Below, in pieces: positions 7,777 to 17,233 of a stretch of DNA of 64,000 bases. The DNA lies in contig JBJMIG010000033.1 in NCBI GenBank assembly GCA_045806965.1, forward strand, positions 1 to 64,000. Reading direction: 5' to 3'. The position numbers were made by a program, and so were the translations under genes. Within the stretch, counting starts at the first letter, position 1. Each line of letters starts with the position of its first letter. Under the pieces are notes generated by a model, which searched no databases, was not told the origin of the DNA, and saw only the letters and a list, made by a program, of their open reading frames with translations. The stretch is from DASYTH01 sp045806965. GTDB lineage: Bacteria > Actinomycetota > Actinomycetes > Mycobacteriales > Pseudonocardiaceae.

Positions 7777-9213
7777 CTAGCTCTTTTGGGCCCGGGCCAG
7801 GATGTCGCTGATGACGCTGGATTTGGCGTCGGCGTAGTGCTGGACGTACTTCCAGTTGCGGGTGGCGAGCCGGCGTTTGGTGGTGGCGTAGAGGTCGCGA
7901 TCCTCCGGGTGGGTACGCAGCCAGTCGCGGAAGGCGAGCATGCGGCCGATCTCCACGGCGCCGGTGTCCGGGGCGAAGACGTGCAGGTTGACGTCGTGGT
8001 CGGCGCCTTCGGTGATGCGGCGGTGGAAAAGCCGGTGCTGGTACCAGTCGGGCTCGCGCAGCCGCAGGAGGTAGCCGGCCCGTTCGAGGGCCGGCAGGTA
8101 GGCCGCCTCGTCGGCGGGATCGGTGACCAGCAGCAGGACATCGATGATGGGTTTGGCCGGGAGACCGGGCACCGAGGTCGAACCGGTGTGCTCGATGCGC
8201 AGCACACGCGGACCGAGCGCGGCCGTTACCCGCGCTCGTTCCGCCGCATACCAGGCCGGCCATTCCGGGTTGTACGGCTCGATGATCACCTTGATGGCAA
8301 AGGGTTCCAGGTTCCCGAACCCCAACGACCCGAGGCGCTCCTCGGCGTCTCGCTCCGACTGCAGCGGCAGTTCGAGCACCCCACCGGTGGCCTCCCGAAG
8401 CGCGTCCCGCATAGCTGGCTGCGGAGCCGGCCGGCCGGTGAACTGCTCGACCTGACGAAATGCTTGGTGTAGCAACATATCCAGGCCGGAAGCCAGGCTG
8501 CCGCCGAGCTCCTGCACGGCGGTGGCGAGCGCTGTGGGCCAGGGGTGGTAGATCACGTCGAGCACATGGGGCGCGACGGCGAGGTCCTCGACCAGCGGCG
8601 CGACCGCCTCCGCCGGTGTGGTGTTCACCAGCACAGTGGCCAGGTGCGCGAGCAGCGAGAAGTCGGCCGAGGACCAGGAGAACACCTCAAGCGACAAGTC
8701 GAGCCGCTCCGCGCACGACCAGATCGGACCGGAGCGGGACAGGTCCCGGACCACCACCGAGGCACTGCTCAGGCCGAGCTCAGCCAACCCGGCCAGCGCG
8801 GCGCACGCGGTGCCGCCGCCACCGAGCACGACCCCGTGCGCGTCCTCGAAACCGTGCGCGCCTCGGGTTGCCCGCAGCGCACCGACCACCCCGTCCACGT
8901 CCGTGCAGTCCGCGTGCCAGCCGGAGCCCTTGCGTACCAACGTGTTCGCCGCGCCGACCGCAACCGCACTGGACGTCGCCGACGCGGCCAAGGCTAACGC
9001 GGCCCGCTTGGCCGGCATCGTGACCGACAGGCCGACCCAGGACGAGTCGAGCGAGTCGACCAGGGCGGGAAGTCCGGCGGCGTCGCGCTCGATCCGGTCA
9101 TAGCTCCAACCGTCAAGGCCGAGCGCCCGATAGGCGGCCGTGTGCAGCACCGGGGACAGCGAGTGGGCGACCGGAGAGCCGACCACCGCCGCCCGACCGG
9201 GCTCAGTACGCAC
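7777..9213 (-). CDS. aroE: Shikimate dehydrogenase fused to a GrpB/UPF0157 domain
   Basis: 478 aa, about 200 longer than AroE. Residues 1-275 are shikimate dehydrogenase (NADPH-dependent reduction of 3-dehydroshikimate): AHSLSP substrate serines at 16-21, catalytic Lys69 in SVTMPAKR, Asp105 in the CTDVDG motif, dinucleotide loop GGGGTACAAL and the C-terminal DMLLHQAFRQVEQFTG. After a linker of about 30 residues, residues 308-478 form a complete GrpB-type nucleotidyltransferase-like domain (VIIEPYNPEWP, HTGSTSVPGLPAKPIID, TRNWKYVQHYADAKS). No stop separates them. A GTG at 8289 could start the second domain alone but has no ribosome site. GTG 9213 overlaps the mltG end by 11 bp. The GrpB partner's role here is unknown. 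Confidence 0.88.
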   Translation of the reverse strand: MRTEPGRAAVVGSPVAHSLSPVLHTAAYRALGLDGWSYDRIERDAAGLPALVDSLDSSWVGLSVTMPAKRAALALAASATSSAVAVGAANTLVRKGSGWHADCTDVDGVVGALRATRGAHGFEDAHGVVLGGGGTACAALAGLAELGLSSASVVVRDLSRSGPIWSCAERLDLSLEVFSWSSADFSLLAHLATVLVNTTPAEAVAPLVEDLAVAPHVLDVIYHPWPTALATAVQELGGSLASGLDMLLHQAFRQVEQFTGRPAPQPAMRDALREATGGVLELPLQSERDAEERLGSLGFGNLEPFAIKVIIEPYNPEWPAWYAAERARVTAALGPRVLRIEHTGSTSVPGLPAKPIIDVLLLVTDPADEAAYLPALERAGYLLRLREPDWYQHRLFHRRITEGADHDVNLHVFAPDTGAVEIGRMLAFRDWLRTHPEDRDLYATTKRRLATRNWKYVQHYADAKSSVISDILARAQKS

Positions 9214-10426
9214 CGTTGGCCTGTGCCTGCTTCACGTTCGCCTCGTGCTGGGACAGGGTTTCGGCAAAGCACGACGTGCCGTCCTTCTGACAACGCACGA
9301 AGTACACCCAGTTGCCCTCGGCCGGTTTGACCGCGGCCTCGATGGCCCCCTTGCTCGGCGAGGCGATCGGACCGGGGGGCAGGCCGAAGTTGGCATAGGT
9401 GTTGTAGGCGCCGGCCTTGCCGCGGTCCGCCTCCTTGGTGCGGATGGCCGGCCGGTCCAGCACGTAGTTCACCGTGGAGTCGAAGCCCAGCTTCATCGAG
9501 ATGGCCAACCGGTTGTACGTCACCCGGGACACCTTGGCGAAGTCCTTCTCGATCGCCTCACGCTCGATCAGCGACGCCATCACCAGCACCTGGTGCGGGG
9601 AGAACCCGGTGTCGGAGGCGATCTTGGGCATGCCGATGGCCTGCAACCGGGTGGTCGACTCGGAGATCACCGTGCGCCACACCTCGTCGGCGCTCGACCC
9701 GGGCCGCACGTCGTACACGCCGGGCTGCACCAGGCCCTCCAGCCGGCGCTTCGGCTCGAGCTTGGCGATGTCCGGCACCGCCCAGTCGGGCACGCCGAGT
9801 GCGACGGGATCCCCGGTCTCGGCCACCTTGCGCATTTCCTCGACCGGAACGCAGGTGCTCTTGCCGTTCAGGTCGGCACAGCTCGCGTTGCTCAGCCTGG
9901 TGACGATGCCCGGCTCGATCCCGCCGTCCAGCTTGGTGATGTCGTCGAGCTGGTAGCCGCCGCGGATCTCCAGCCGGCCCTTGCGCGAGTCCGGCGTGAG
10001 GATCTTCGTGATCGCGTCCTTGCCGGAGACCTTGGTGCGCATCACGTAGAACCCGGGCTGGATGCCGAGCACCCTGCTGTCGCTCTCGGCCGCCTTGACG
10101 AACGCCTTGGTGCTGGCCACCACGCCCTTGTCGTGCAGCACCCCGGCGATCACCCCGGTGGTGGCACCGTCCGGGATCTCGACGACCACGTCCTGCTCGC
10201 CCGAGCCGGTGTAGTCGTCGTAGCCGCCGATGTCGATGCCGAGCACCTGGGTGAGGCCGAACCAGACGCCGCCTGCGATCAGGACGAGCACCACGAGCAC
10301 GCCGATCCACACGGTGACCCGGCGGCGGCTGCGGCGCCGGGGCGGGGGGCGCCGCCGGGCCGTCCTGGACCGATCGCCACGCCGATCGCCGTGCCGATCG
10401 TTGAACAATCCGAGCTCGTCAGTCAC
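9203..10426 (-). CDS. mltG: Endolytic murein transglycosylase MltG
   Basis: Membrane-anchored lytic transglycosylase that cleaves nascent glycan strands. 407 aa from GTG 10426, preceded by GGAGG seven bases upstream; this start overlaps the ruvX end by 8 bp. The N-terminus is cytoplasmic and Arg-rich (about 15-38), followed by one transmembrane helix and an extracytoplasmic LysM-like and YceG catalytic domain. The SLIEREA motif carries the predicted catalytic Glu and the NTYANFGLPPGPI block follows. Rv2553c occupies the same place. The actinobacterial pairing with ruvX, aroE and alaS is conserved. Confidence 0.93.
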   Translation of the reverse strand: MTDELGLFNDRHGDRRGDRSRTARRRPPPRRRSRRRVTVWIGVLVVLVLIAGGVWFGLTQVLGIDIGGYDDYTGSGEQDVVVEIPDGATTGVIAGVLHDKGVVASTKAFVKAAESDSRVLGIQPGFYVMRTKVSGKDAITKILTPDSRKGRLEIRGGYQLDDITKLDGGIEPGIVTRLSNASCADLNGKSTCVPVEEMRKVAETGDPVALGVPDWAVPDIAKLEPKRRLEGLVQPGVYDVRPGSSADEVWRTVISESTTRLQAIGMPKIASDTGFSPHQVLVMASLIEREAIEKDFAKVSRVTYNRLAISMKLGFDSTVNYVLDRPAIRTKEADRGKAGAYNTYANFGLPPGPIASPSKGAIEAAVKPAEGNWVYFVRCQKDGTSCFAETLSQHEANVKQAQANGAY

Positions 10427-10901
10427 CACGTCGCCTCCGCAGCACGGCTGCCCGCGCGTCCAGCCAGGCCTGCAGAATCTCCACGGCCGCTGCCTGGTCG
10501 ACCACCGCACGCTGGCGTTGGCCGCGCACGCCCCGCTGGCTGAGCATTCGTGATGCGCTGACCGTGGTCAACCGCTCATCGGCCAGTCTGACCGGAGTCG
10601 ACCCGATCCGCGAGCTCAGTTGCGCTGCGTAAGCGACCGCCAGCTCGGCCGCGGTGCCGTGCCGCGCCGACAATGTCCTTGGTAAGCCCACGACCACTTC
10701 GACCACCTCGTACTCGACAACGAGCTCGGCCAACCGGTCGAGGTCGCTGCCCAACCGCTCGTCGCGGGACAGCGTAACCAGCGGAGTGGCGAGCACCGGA
10801 CCCGGATCGCTCAGCGCGACCCCGACCCGGACGGAGCCCAGGTCGACCGCGAGCCGCCGGCCAGGGCCGGGATCGCTCTCTCCAGGCCGGTCCGGGTTCA
10901 C
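10419..10901 (-). CDS. ruvX: RuvX/YqgF Holliday junction resolvase-like protein
   Basis: RNase H-fold YqgF family protein, 160 aa, implicated in 16S rRNA 5' processing in some bacteria and Holliday junction resolution in others. Motifs: LAVDLGSVRVGVALSD (first acidic residue), VVVGLPRTLS, LADERLTTVSA, and the C-terminal DQAAAVEILQAWLDA. GTG 10901 overlaps the alaS stop as GTGA. It overlaps mltG on the other side, making an alaS-ruvX-mltG-aroE coupled run. Confidence 0.93.
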   Translation of the reverse strand: MNPDRPGESDPGPGRRLAVDLGSVRVGVALSDPGPVLATPLVTLSRDERLGSDLDRLAELVVEYEVVEVVVGLPRTLSARHGTAAELAVAYAAQLSSRIGSTPVRLADERLTTVSASRMLSQRGVRGQRQRAVVDQAAAVEILQAWLDARAAVLRRRRGD

Positions 10902-13558
10902 CCGGCAAGCGCCGCGCGCAGCAGCCGGACCGCGTCGGCCACGCCGGCCGGGTTGCCGCCGCCGCCCTGCGCGAGGTCCGGTTTCCCGCCGCCGCGCCCG
11001 TCGATGGCCGGCGCGAACGCCGGAACCAGCTTGCCGGCCGCGAGGCCCCGCTCACGCGCCGCGGCGGTGGTGGCCACCACGAAGCTGACCTTCGGCCCGT
11101 CCGCCGAGAACAGGGCGACCACGCCGGGCCGCGCACCGAGCCGGTTGCGCACCTCGCCGGCCAGCGTGCGCAGGTCGGCACCGGACACGCCGTCCGGGGT
11201 GGCCAGCGCGACCAGCGCGACCCCGGCGACGTCCTCGGCCTGATCCGCGAACGTGCCGGCGGAGGACAGCAGCCGCGCACCACGCAGCTTCTCCAGTTCC
11301 TTCTCCGCCACCCGCAGCTTCTCCACCACCGCGCCGATCCGCTCCGGCAGTTCCTCCGGCCGCGCCTTGAACTGCTCGGCGAGCTGCGCCACCAGCACGT
11401 GCTCGCGGGCGAGGAACCGGAACGCGTCCAGCCCGACCAGCGCCTCGACCCGGCGGATGCCGGCGCCGATGGACGCCTCGGAGAGCAGCTTAATCACGCC
11501 GATCTCGCCGGAGCGGTGCACGTGCGTGCCGCCGCACAGCTCCTTGGAGTAGTCCCCGATGGTGATCACCCGGACCTTGTCGCCATACTTCTCGCCGAAG
11601 AAGGCGATCGCGCCGGACTTTCGCGCCTCGTCCAGCGTGGTGACGTCGGCGCGCACGTCGTAGTCGTGCAGCAGCACGTCGTTGACCTCATCCTCGACGT
11701 CGGCGAGCACGCTCGGCGGCACCGCGCCGCCCGGCGAGGTGAAGTCGAACCGCAGCCGCCCCGGCGCGTTGAGCGAGCCGGCCTGCGCCGCCTGGGTGCC
11801 CAGTGCGCGGCGCATCCCGGCGTGTACCAGGTGCGTCGCCGAGTGCGCGCGGGACACCGCCCGCCTGCGGGTGGCGTCGACCTCCGCGTGCACGCTCTGG
11901 TCCAGGATGATCTCGCCGGATACCACCCGGCCGCGGTGCACGTTCAGCCCGGCCACCGGCGACTGCACGTCGTGCACCTCGACCTCCGCGCCGTCGGCCA
12001 GGATCCGCCCGGTGTCGGCGAGCTGACCGCCGCCCTCGGCATAGAAGGGGGTGCGATCCAGCACCACCTCGACCTCCGAGCCGGCGCCCGCGGCGGGCTT
12101 CGGCTCGCCGTCGACGATCAACCCGACGACCCGCGCCTCGGTGCTGAGATCCTTGTAACCAAGGAAGTCCGTGGTGCCATAGGTGTCCAGAATGGACCGG
12201 TAGCCGCCACCACCGGCATGCCCGACCTTGCGCGCCGCGGCGTCCTCCTTGGACCGTTGGCGTTGCTCGGTCATCAGCCGGCGGAATCCCTGCTCGTCAA
12301 CGGTGAGACCCTGTTCGGCAGCCATCTCCAGGGTCAGGTCGATCGGGAAGCCGTAGGTGTCGTGCAGTTGGAACGCCTTGTCGCCGGGCAGCACGGCGCC
12401 GCCACCGTGTCTGGTCTCGGCGGCCGCCAGGTCGAAGATCCGCGACCCGCTGGTCAGCGTCGTGAGGAAGGACTCCTCCTCGTTGCGCACGATCGCGTCT
12501 ATCCGACCGAAGCCCGTGGCCAGATCCGGGTAGAACGGGCTCATCGTGTCGCGCACCACCGCCGCGAAGTCGCCGAGCACCGGCTCGTGCACCCCGAGCA
12601 GCCGCGCCGAGCGGACGATCCGGCGCAGCAGCCGGCGCAGCACGTAGCCGCGGCCCTCGTTGCCCGGCGTGACGCCGTCGCCAATCAGCAGCACGCCGCT
12701 GCGCGCGTGGTCGGCGATCACCCGGAACCGGATGTCGTCCGGGGCGCTCGTGCCGTAGCGGCGGCCGGAGAGCTGCTCCGCCCTGGTGATCACCGGCTGA
12801 CACAGGTCGGTCTCGTAGATGTTGTCGACGCCCTGGAGCAGTATCGCCACGCGTTCGACACCCATCCCGGTGTCGATGTTCTTGGCCGGCAGCTCACCGA
12901 GGATCGGGTGGCCCTTCTTCGGGCTGCCCTCGCCGCGGACGTCCTGCATGAACACCAGGTTCCAGATCTCGAGGTAGCGGTCCTCGTCGGCCTCGGGTCC
13001 GCCGTCCCGGCCGTAGTCCGCGCCGCGGTCGAAGTAGATCTCCGAGCAGGGACCGCCCGGACCGGGCACGCCCATGTCCCAGTAGTTGTCCTCGGCACCG
13101 CGCCGCTGGATCCGCTCCTCGGGCAGACCGGTGATCTTTCGCCACAACGCGAACGACTCGTCGTCGTCGAGGTAGACGGTGGCCCACAGGCGTCCGGGGT
13201 CGAGGCCGTACCCGCCGTCCGCCTGGCTCCCGGTGACCAGGTTCCAGGCGTGCTCGATCGCGCCTTCCTTGAAGTAGTCGCCGAAGGAGAAGTTCCCGGC
13301 CATCTGAAAGAACGTGTTGTGCCGGGTGGTCTTGCCCACCTCGTCGATGTCGCCGGTGCGCACGCATTTCTGAATGCTGGTGGCGCGCGGGTACGGCGGC
13401 GGCTCCTCGCCGAGGAAGTACGGCTTGAACTGCACCATCCCGGCGTTGACGAACAACAGGTTCGGATCGTCCAGGATCAGCGAGGCGCTCGGCACCTCGG
13501 TATGGCCGGAGTTCTTGAAATAGGTCAGGAATCGGTTGCTGATGTCATGCGTCCGCAT
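10898..13558 (-). CDS. alaS: Alanyl-tRNA synthetase
   Basis: 886 aa, full length. N-terminal class II catalytic core (RTHDISNRFLTYFKNSGHTEVPSASL, with motif 2 and 3 regions), tRNA recognition domain, editing domain with zinc ligands HSATH and CGGTH, and the C-terminal C-Ala domain ending in GGGKPDLAQGGG. The ATG at 13558 has AAAGGA six bases upstream. No T-box or other leader structure is visible in the 60 bp to the previous gene. GTGA overlap with ruvX follows. Confidence 0.97.
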   Translation of the reverse strand: MRTHDISNRFLTYFKNSGHTEVPSASLILDDPNLLFVNAGMVQFKPYFLGEEPPPYPRATSIQKCVRTGDIDEVGKTTRHNTFFQMAGNFSFGDYFKEGAIEHAWNLVTGSQADGGYGLDPGRLWATVYLDDDESFALWRKITGLPEERIQRRGAEDNYWDMGVPGPGGPCSEIYFDRGADYGRDGGPEADEDRYLEIWNLVFMQDVRGEGSPKKGHPILGELPAKNIDTGMGVERVAILLQGVDNIYETDLCQPVITRAEQLSGRRYGTSAPDDIRFRVIADHARSGVLLIGDGVTPGNEGRGYVLRRLLRRIVRSARLLGVHEPVLGDFAAVVRDTMSPFYPDLATGFGRIDAIVRNEEESFLTTLTSGSRIFDLAAAETRHGGGAVLPGDKAFQLHDTYGFPIDLTLEMAAEQGLTVDEQGFRRLMTEQRQRSKEDAAARKVGHAGGGGYRSILDTYGTTDFLGYKDLSTEARVVGLIVDGEPKPAAGAGSEVEVVLDRTPFYAEGGGQLADTGRILADGAEVEVHDVQSPVAGLNVHRGRVVSGEIILDQSVHAEVDATRRRAVSRAHSATHLVHAGMRRALGTQAAQAGSLNAPGRLRFDFTSPGGAVPPSVLADVEDEVNDVLLHDYDVRADVTTLDEARKSGAIAFFGEKYGDKVRVITIGDYSKELCGGTHVHRSGEIGVIKLLSEASIGAGIRRVEALVGLDAFRFLAREHVLVAQLAEQFKARPEELPERIGAVVEKLRVAEKELEKLRGARLLSSAGTFADQAEDVAGVALVALATPDGVSGADLRTLAGEVRNRLGARPGVVALFSADGPKVSFVVATTAAARERGLAAGKLVPAFAPAIDGRGGGKPDLAQGGGGNPAGVADAVRLLRAALAG

Positions 13559-13618
13559 GATGTGTCCTTTGTGGTCGATCGCGGGTGAGGTGCGCGGCAG
13601 GCGAACGGCGGGTGCTGC

Positions 13619-13915
13619 TCAGCCGTTCGCCCGGCGAGCTCGCGCGCCGGCCGCGTGCGCGCCGAGCGCACGCCGCGCCACCGGGCTCACCCCGGACCGC
13701 TGCTCAACCACTTCGGACAACTCCTCCTCGCGCTCGACCATCCCGGCCCGCACGTCGGCGCCGAACGCGCCGACCGCGGTGGCGAGCTCGCGCATCGCCG
13801 TCGCGAGATTGCCGGCGGCGCCTGCCGGGGTGGCCTGCCGAGCCAGGTTCCTGGCCTTCCGGTTCAACGCTACGCCGGCGGCAACACCCACCCCAAGCCA
13901 AAATAGCCGTCTCAT
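13619..13915 (-). CDS. Small DUF6167-type protein next to alaS
   Basis: 98 aa. A short hydrophobic N-terminus (LFWLGVGVAAGVAL) is followed by a basic and then helical acidic region. It matches in length and position the small actinobacterial family found between alaS and a DUF948 protein in Streptomyces and relatives. ATG 13915 overlaps the upstream stop as ATGA, so the two are coupled. Probably membrane-associated; no biochemical role known. Confidence 0.75.
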   Translation of the reverse strand: MRRLFWLGVGVAAGVALNRKARNLARQATPAGAAGNLATAMRELATAVGAFGADVRAGMVEREEELSEVVEQRSGVSPVARRALGAHAAGARARRANG

Positions 13916-14316
13916 CGGCCGGCCCCACGCCGTCCGGGCCGCCCGCCGTGCCGGCGGTCGGCCTTGGCCTTGCGCCTCGCCTTCAGCGCCCGGTTCACGC
14001 CGTAGGAGAACGCGGCCACCTTGACCAGCGGACCACCGAGCGTCGCGGTGAACACCGAGGTGAGCGCGGAGACGTTGCCGGTCACCGCCTGGGTGTTGGC
14101 GGTTATCCCGTCGACCCGCTCGAGCTGGCTGTTCACGTGGTTGAGCGTGGTGTTGGCGCCGGTGAACAACGGGTCGGAGTTCATGTGCGCCTTGCGAATG
14201 GCGATGGTGGCCTCGTCCAGCGTGCGACCGAGTTTGATCAACGGGATCGCCAGGATCACCACGAGCAGCACGAACGCGCCGGCAGCGACCACCGCGGCCC
14301 ATTGCCCTGCTGACAC
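13912..14316 (-). CDS. DUF948 membrane-anchored protein
   Basis: 134 aa with a strong N-terminal transmembrane helix (about 5-28) and a helical extramembrane part rich in Asn and Thr where DUF948 proteins form coiled-coil structure. The C-terminus is very basic (ALKARRKAKADRRHGGRPGRR). The GTG at 14316 has AAGGAGG four bases upstream. It is the first gene before the DUF6167 and alaS genes. Function unknown; an envelope role is plausible from topology only. Confidence 0.8.
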   Translation of the reverse strand: MSAGQWAAVVAAGAFVLLVVILAIPLIKLGRTLDEATIAIRKAHMNSDPLFTGANTTLNHVNSQLERVDGITANTQAVTGNVSALTSVFTATLGGPLVKVAAFSYGVNRALKARRKAKADRRHGGRPGRRGAGR

Positions 14317-14386
14317 GAGCCCTCCTTGCCTGGGATGCGTGAGGCCGTCAGGTTACCGCGCCCGATCACACCGGGCCTGACCAGGC

Positions 14387-15733
14387 TTAGTCCTCGCCGC
14401 GAACGGCCTTGCGGAGCTTGGGAAGGCGCTCGGCGATCGCGCGCTCCGCGCCGCGCTGGGTTGGCTGGTAGTAGTCGCGTCCGACCAGTTCGTCCGGCGG
14501 GTACTGCTGGGCCAGCACCCCCTCCGGCACGTCGTGCGGGTAGCGGTAGCCGGTGGCGTTGCCCAGCTTCTTCGCGCCGGCGTAGTGGCCGTCGCGAAGA
14601 TGTGCCGGCACGGTGCCGATGGCGCCGTTGCGAACATCCTCCATGGCGGCGGCGATTCCCGTGGTCACCGCGTTCGACTTGGGCGCGGTGGCGATGTGCA
14701 CGGTGGCCTGGGCGAGGTTGAGGGCGCACTCCGGCAGCCCGATCAGCTGCACGGCCTGCGCGGCGGCCACCGCCACGGCGAGCGCGGTCGGGTCGGCCAT
14801 GCCGACCTCCTCGCTGGCCTGGATCACCAGCCGGCGGGCGATGAACCGGGGGTCCTCCCCCGCCTCGATCATCCGAGCCAGGTAGTGCAGCGCCGCATCG
14901 ACGTCGGACCCGCGCAGCGACTTGATGAACGCGCTGATCACGTCGTAGTGCTGGTCACCCTGCCGGTCGTAGCGGACCGCCGCCTTGTCCACAGTGGACT
15001 CGACGGTGGCCAGGCCGATGGTCCCGGCACCGGTCGAGCCGGCCGCGTCGGCGGCGGCCTCGAGCGCGGTGAGCGCCCGCCTGGCATCTCCGCCGGCCAG
15101 CCGGACCAGGTGGTCCTCGGCGTCCGAGGCCAGGGTGAACCGGCCGCCGAGGCCGCGCTCGTCCACCACCGCCCGACGGATCAGCGTGCGCACGTCCTCG
15201 TCGGCCAGGGAACGCAGTTGAAGCACCAGCGACCGGGACAGCAGCGGTGAGACGACCGAGAAGAAGGGGTTCTCGGTGGTGGCCGCGACCAGCAGCACGG
15301 TCCGGTCCTCAACCGCGCCGAGCAGGGCGTCCTGCTGGGTGCGGGAGAACCGGTGCACCTCGTCGATGAACAGCACGGTCGGTTCGCCGCTGTGGGCCAG
15401 CCGCCGGCGCGCCTCCTCGATGACCGCGCGAACCTCCTTCACCCCGGCGGAGACCGCGGACAGCGCGGCGAAGCGCCGGCCGATCGCGGTGGACACCAAC
15501 ATGGCCAGCGTCGTCTTCCCGGTACCGGGCGGGCCGTAGAGCAGCACCGAGGCCGGCGCGGCGCCCTCGACCAGCCGGCGCAGCGGGGAACCCGGCCCGA
15601 GCAGGTGGTCCTGGCCGAGCACCTCATCCAGCGACCGCGGCCGCAGCCGAACCGCAAGCGGAGTGTTCGCCATGGCCCGCGCGTTCCGGTCCGCCGGCGC
15701 TTCGAACAACTCGAGGTCGAGGCCCTCATCCAC
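14387..15733 (-). CDS. rarA: Replication-associated recombination protein RarA (MgsA), AAA+ ATPase
   Basis: 448 aa RarA/MgsA/WRNIP1 family clamp-loader-like ATPase acting at stalled forks. Walker A GPPGTGKT, Walker B FIDEVHRF, sensor-type ATTENPFFSVVSPLLSRS, and the family C-terminal tetramerisation region (DPTALAVAVAAAQAV; GYRYPHDVPEGVLAQQYPPDEL). The start is taken as GTG 15733; no strong ribosome site is visible. Corresponds to Rv2559c. Confidence 0.94.
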   Translation of the reverse strand: MDEGLDLELFEAPADRNARAMANTPLAVRLRPRSLDEVLGQDHLLGPGSPLRRLVEGAAPASVLLYGPPGTGKTTLAMLVSTAIGRRFAALSAVSAGVKEVRAVIEEARRRLAHSGEPTVLFIDEVHRFSRTQQDALLGAVEDRTVLLVAATTENPFFSVVSPLLSRSLVLQLRSLADEDVRTLIRRAVVDERGLGGRFTLASDAEDHLVRLAGGDARRALTALEAAADAAGSTGAGTIGLATVESTVDKAAVRYDRQGDQHYDVISAFIKSLRGSDVDAALHYLARMIEAGEDPRFIARRLVIQASEEVGMADPTALAVAVAAAQAVQLIGLPECALNLAQATVHIATAPKSNAVTTGIAAAMEDVRNGAIGTVPAHLRDGHYAGAKKLGNATGYRYPHDVPEGVLAQQYPPDELVGRDYYQPTQRGAERAIAERLPKLRKAVRGED

Positions 15734-15810
15734 GACGGCGACGCTACCCGCCGCGGCCGCGCCCAGCCGTGCAGGGACCGGCGACCAGGTCGCCCCTCGA
15801 GTACCCCCGG

Positions 15811-15878
15811 CCGTACAGCGCGATGTCACTTCATTCGCTTCCATTGACGGCAGGTCACCTCGCGCTGTCTCGCAGCGG
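15811..15878. repeat. Degenerate palindromic repeat copy (AATGTCAC family)
   Basis: Contains ACAGCGCGATGTCAC and, inverted about 35 bp further on, a near-complement ending CGCGCTGT. It resembles the hairpin element at 62878 but with mismatches. It lies between the codirectional phosphotransferase stop and rarA start, the only family copy outside a convergent junction. Confidence 0.55.
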
Positions 15879-15888
15879 TGCCGCGAGA

Positions 15889-17088
15889 TCAGCGAAACGC
15901 TGGGTACAGCGGCAGCGAGAGATCGTCGTCGAATCGGGACTGCAGCGCACGCACCACGTCGATGGCGTGCTCGGCCACCGGATCCACCCCGCAGGCCGCG
16001 GCGAAGTCGGCCAGCCGCCGCCAGCGCGCGCCGAGCACGCTCGACCTGGCCGGGGTCTCGGTGGACCGCTTGGCGTGCGGGCAGCCCTCCAGGTCGGGGG
16101 TGGTGAGCAACTGCCAGGTGGTGAGCCACACCCAGAACAGTTGTGCGTCAAGCAGCCGTGGCAGCAACACGGTGTCGTCGTTGAGGTCCGGCCACATCCC
16201 GCGAACCTCGGCGCGCCAGCCGGCCACCATCGCGGTGGTCATTCCGGCCGGCAGCGCGAACGCGCACCAGCACGCGGGGAACGGCACCCGCAGGTAGGCC
16301 GCGTCGAACATGATGTTGCGCACGCAGCCGCCCTCGAAGTCGAGGAACCGCACGCCTTTGCTGTGGATGAGGTTGTTGTCCGGGCAGGAGTCGGACGGGC
16401 TGAACGCCCTGGGCCGCTCGGCGCCGAGCAGGCCCTTGGCGCGCTGGGCGCATTCCCGGGCCGCGGCCGACGTGGCCACGCCGAGCTCGACTTCGAGCAG
16501 GTCCGGCAGGTCGTCAAGCGCGGTCGGTCCGGCGACGGCCAGCGGGTCCTTCGAGCTGGGCAGGCCGAGCCGGCGTTGCAACGCGTCGAAGTCCGCCTCC
16601 CGGCCCGCCGTGGTGGCGTGCAGCCGGCCCAGCGAGTGCGCCCAGGACAGCAGCGCCCGCTCGGCGGCCCGCGCGTCGTGGCCCATCAGCGTCTCGGCCA
16701 GGGTCGGCGCCCGGCCGAGGTCCTCCATCACCAGCAACCGGTTGTCGCCGTGGTGGGCGAACAGCTCCGGGCAGACCCGGTCCTCGGCGGCCAGCGAGGT
16801 GAACAGCTGGTAGCTGACCGCCTCGCGGACGAAGTTGTCGCACGGCTGACCGGCCGGCGGCAGCACATAACGCTTGAGCACCAAAGTCCGAGGCAGGGCG
16901 AAGGAGCTGGACGCGACTTTCACCCGCAACACGATCGAGCGTTCGCTGCCGCCAAGGTCCACCGGGTCGGCGAGGGTGATCCGCGAGCCGAACCTCCGGG
17001 CGAGCAACGACTCCGCGGCCAGCACAGTGGCCGTAATCTCGGCATCCTCGTGCGTGGCCGGCGGGTCGGCGGCGAGATCCACACTCAT
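15889..17088 (-). CDS. APH/choline-kinase-fold phosphotransferase family protein
   Basis: 399 aa from ATG 17088. The kinase-like fold is supported by TLVLKRY (ATP-binding Lys), the catalytic-loop equivalent SDSCPDNNLI (Asp and Asn retained, the usual His replaced), and FLDFEGG in place of the DFG metal-binding motif. The C-terminal third is helical. Small-molecule kinase activity is likely; the substrate cannot be told. It sits between aspS and rarA without clear operon coupling. An upstream GTG at 17178 is possible but would add a low-complexity stretch. Confidence 0.75.
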   Translation of the reverse strand: MSVDLAADPPATHEDAEITATVLAAESLLARRFGSRITLADPVDLGGSERSIVLRVKVASSSFALPRTLVLKRYVLPPAGQPCDNFVREAVSYQLFTSLAAEDRVCPELFAHHGDNRLLVMEDLGRAPTLAETLMGHDARAAERALLSWAHSLGRLHATTAGREADFDALQRRLGLPSSKDPLAVAGPTALDDLPDLLEVELGVATSAAARECAQRAKGLLGAERPRAFSPSDSCPDNNLIHSKGVRFLDFEGGCVRNIMFDAAYLRVPFPACWCAFALPAGMTTAMVAGWRAEVRGMWPDLNDDTVLLPRLLDAQLFWVWLTTWQLLTTPDLEGCPHAKRSTETPARSSVLGARWRRLADFAAACGVDPVAEHAIDVVRALQSRFDDDLSLPLYPAFR

Positions 17089-17233
17089 CGCCTCCGACCC
17101 TACTCGCGCGACGACCGCCCGGTCCGATGGCACCGACGGTAACCGTGTCGATCGATTCAGTACGAGCCGTCCGCCCACTCGGGTAGCGGCGGTCCGCCGA
17201 GGTCACGGAGGATCACGAACTCGGGCGCGCCGG

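Noticed and set aside
6175..8472. Long plus-strand open frame (765 codons) opposite aroK-aroC-aroE
   Set aside because: It is antisense to three well-supported enzymes, has no ribosome site and has Arg/Pro/Gly-rich composition typical of GC-rich shadows.
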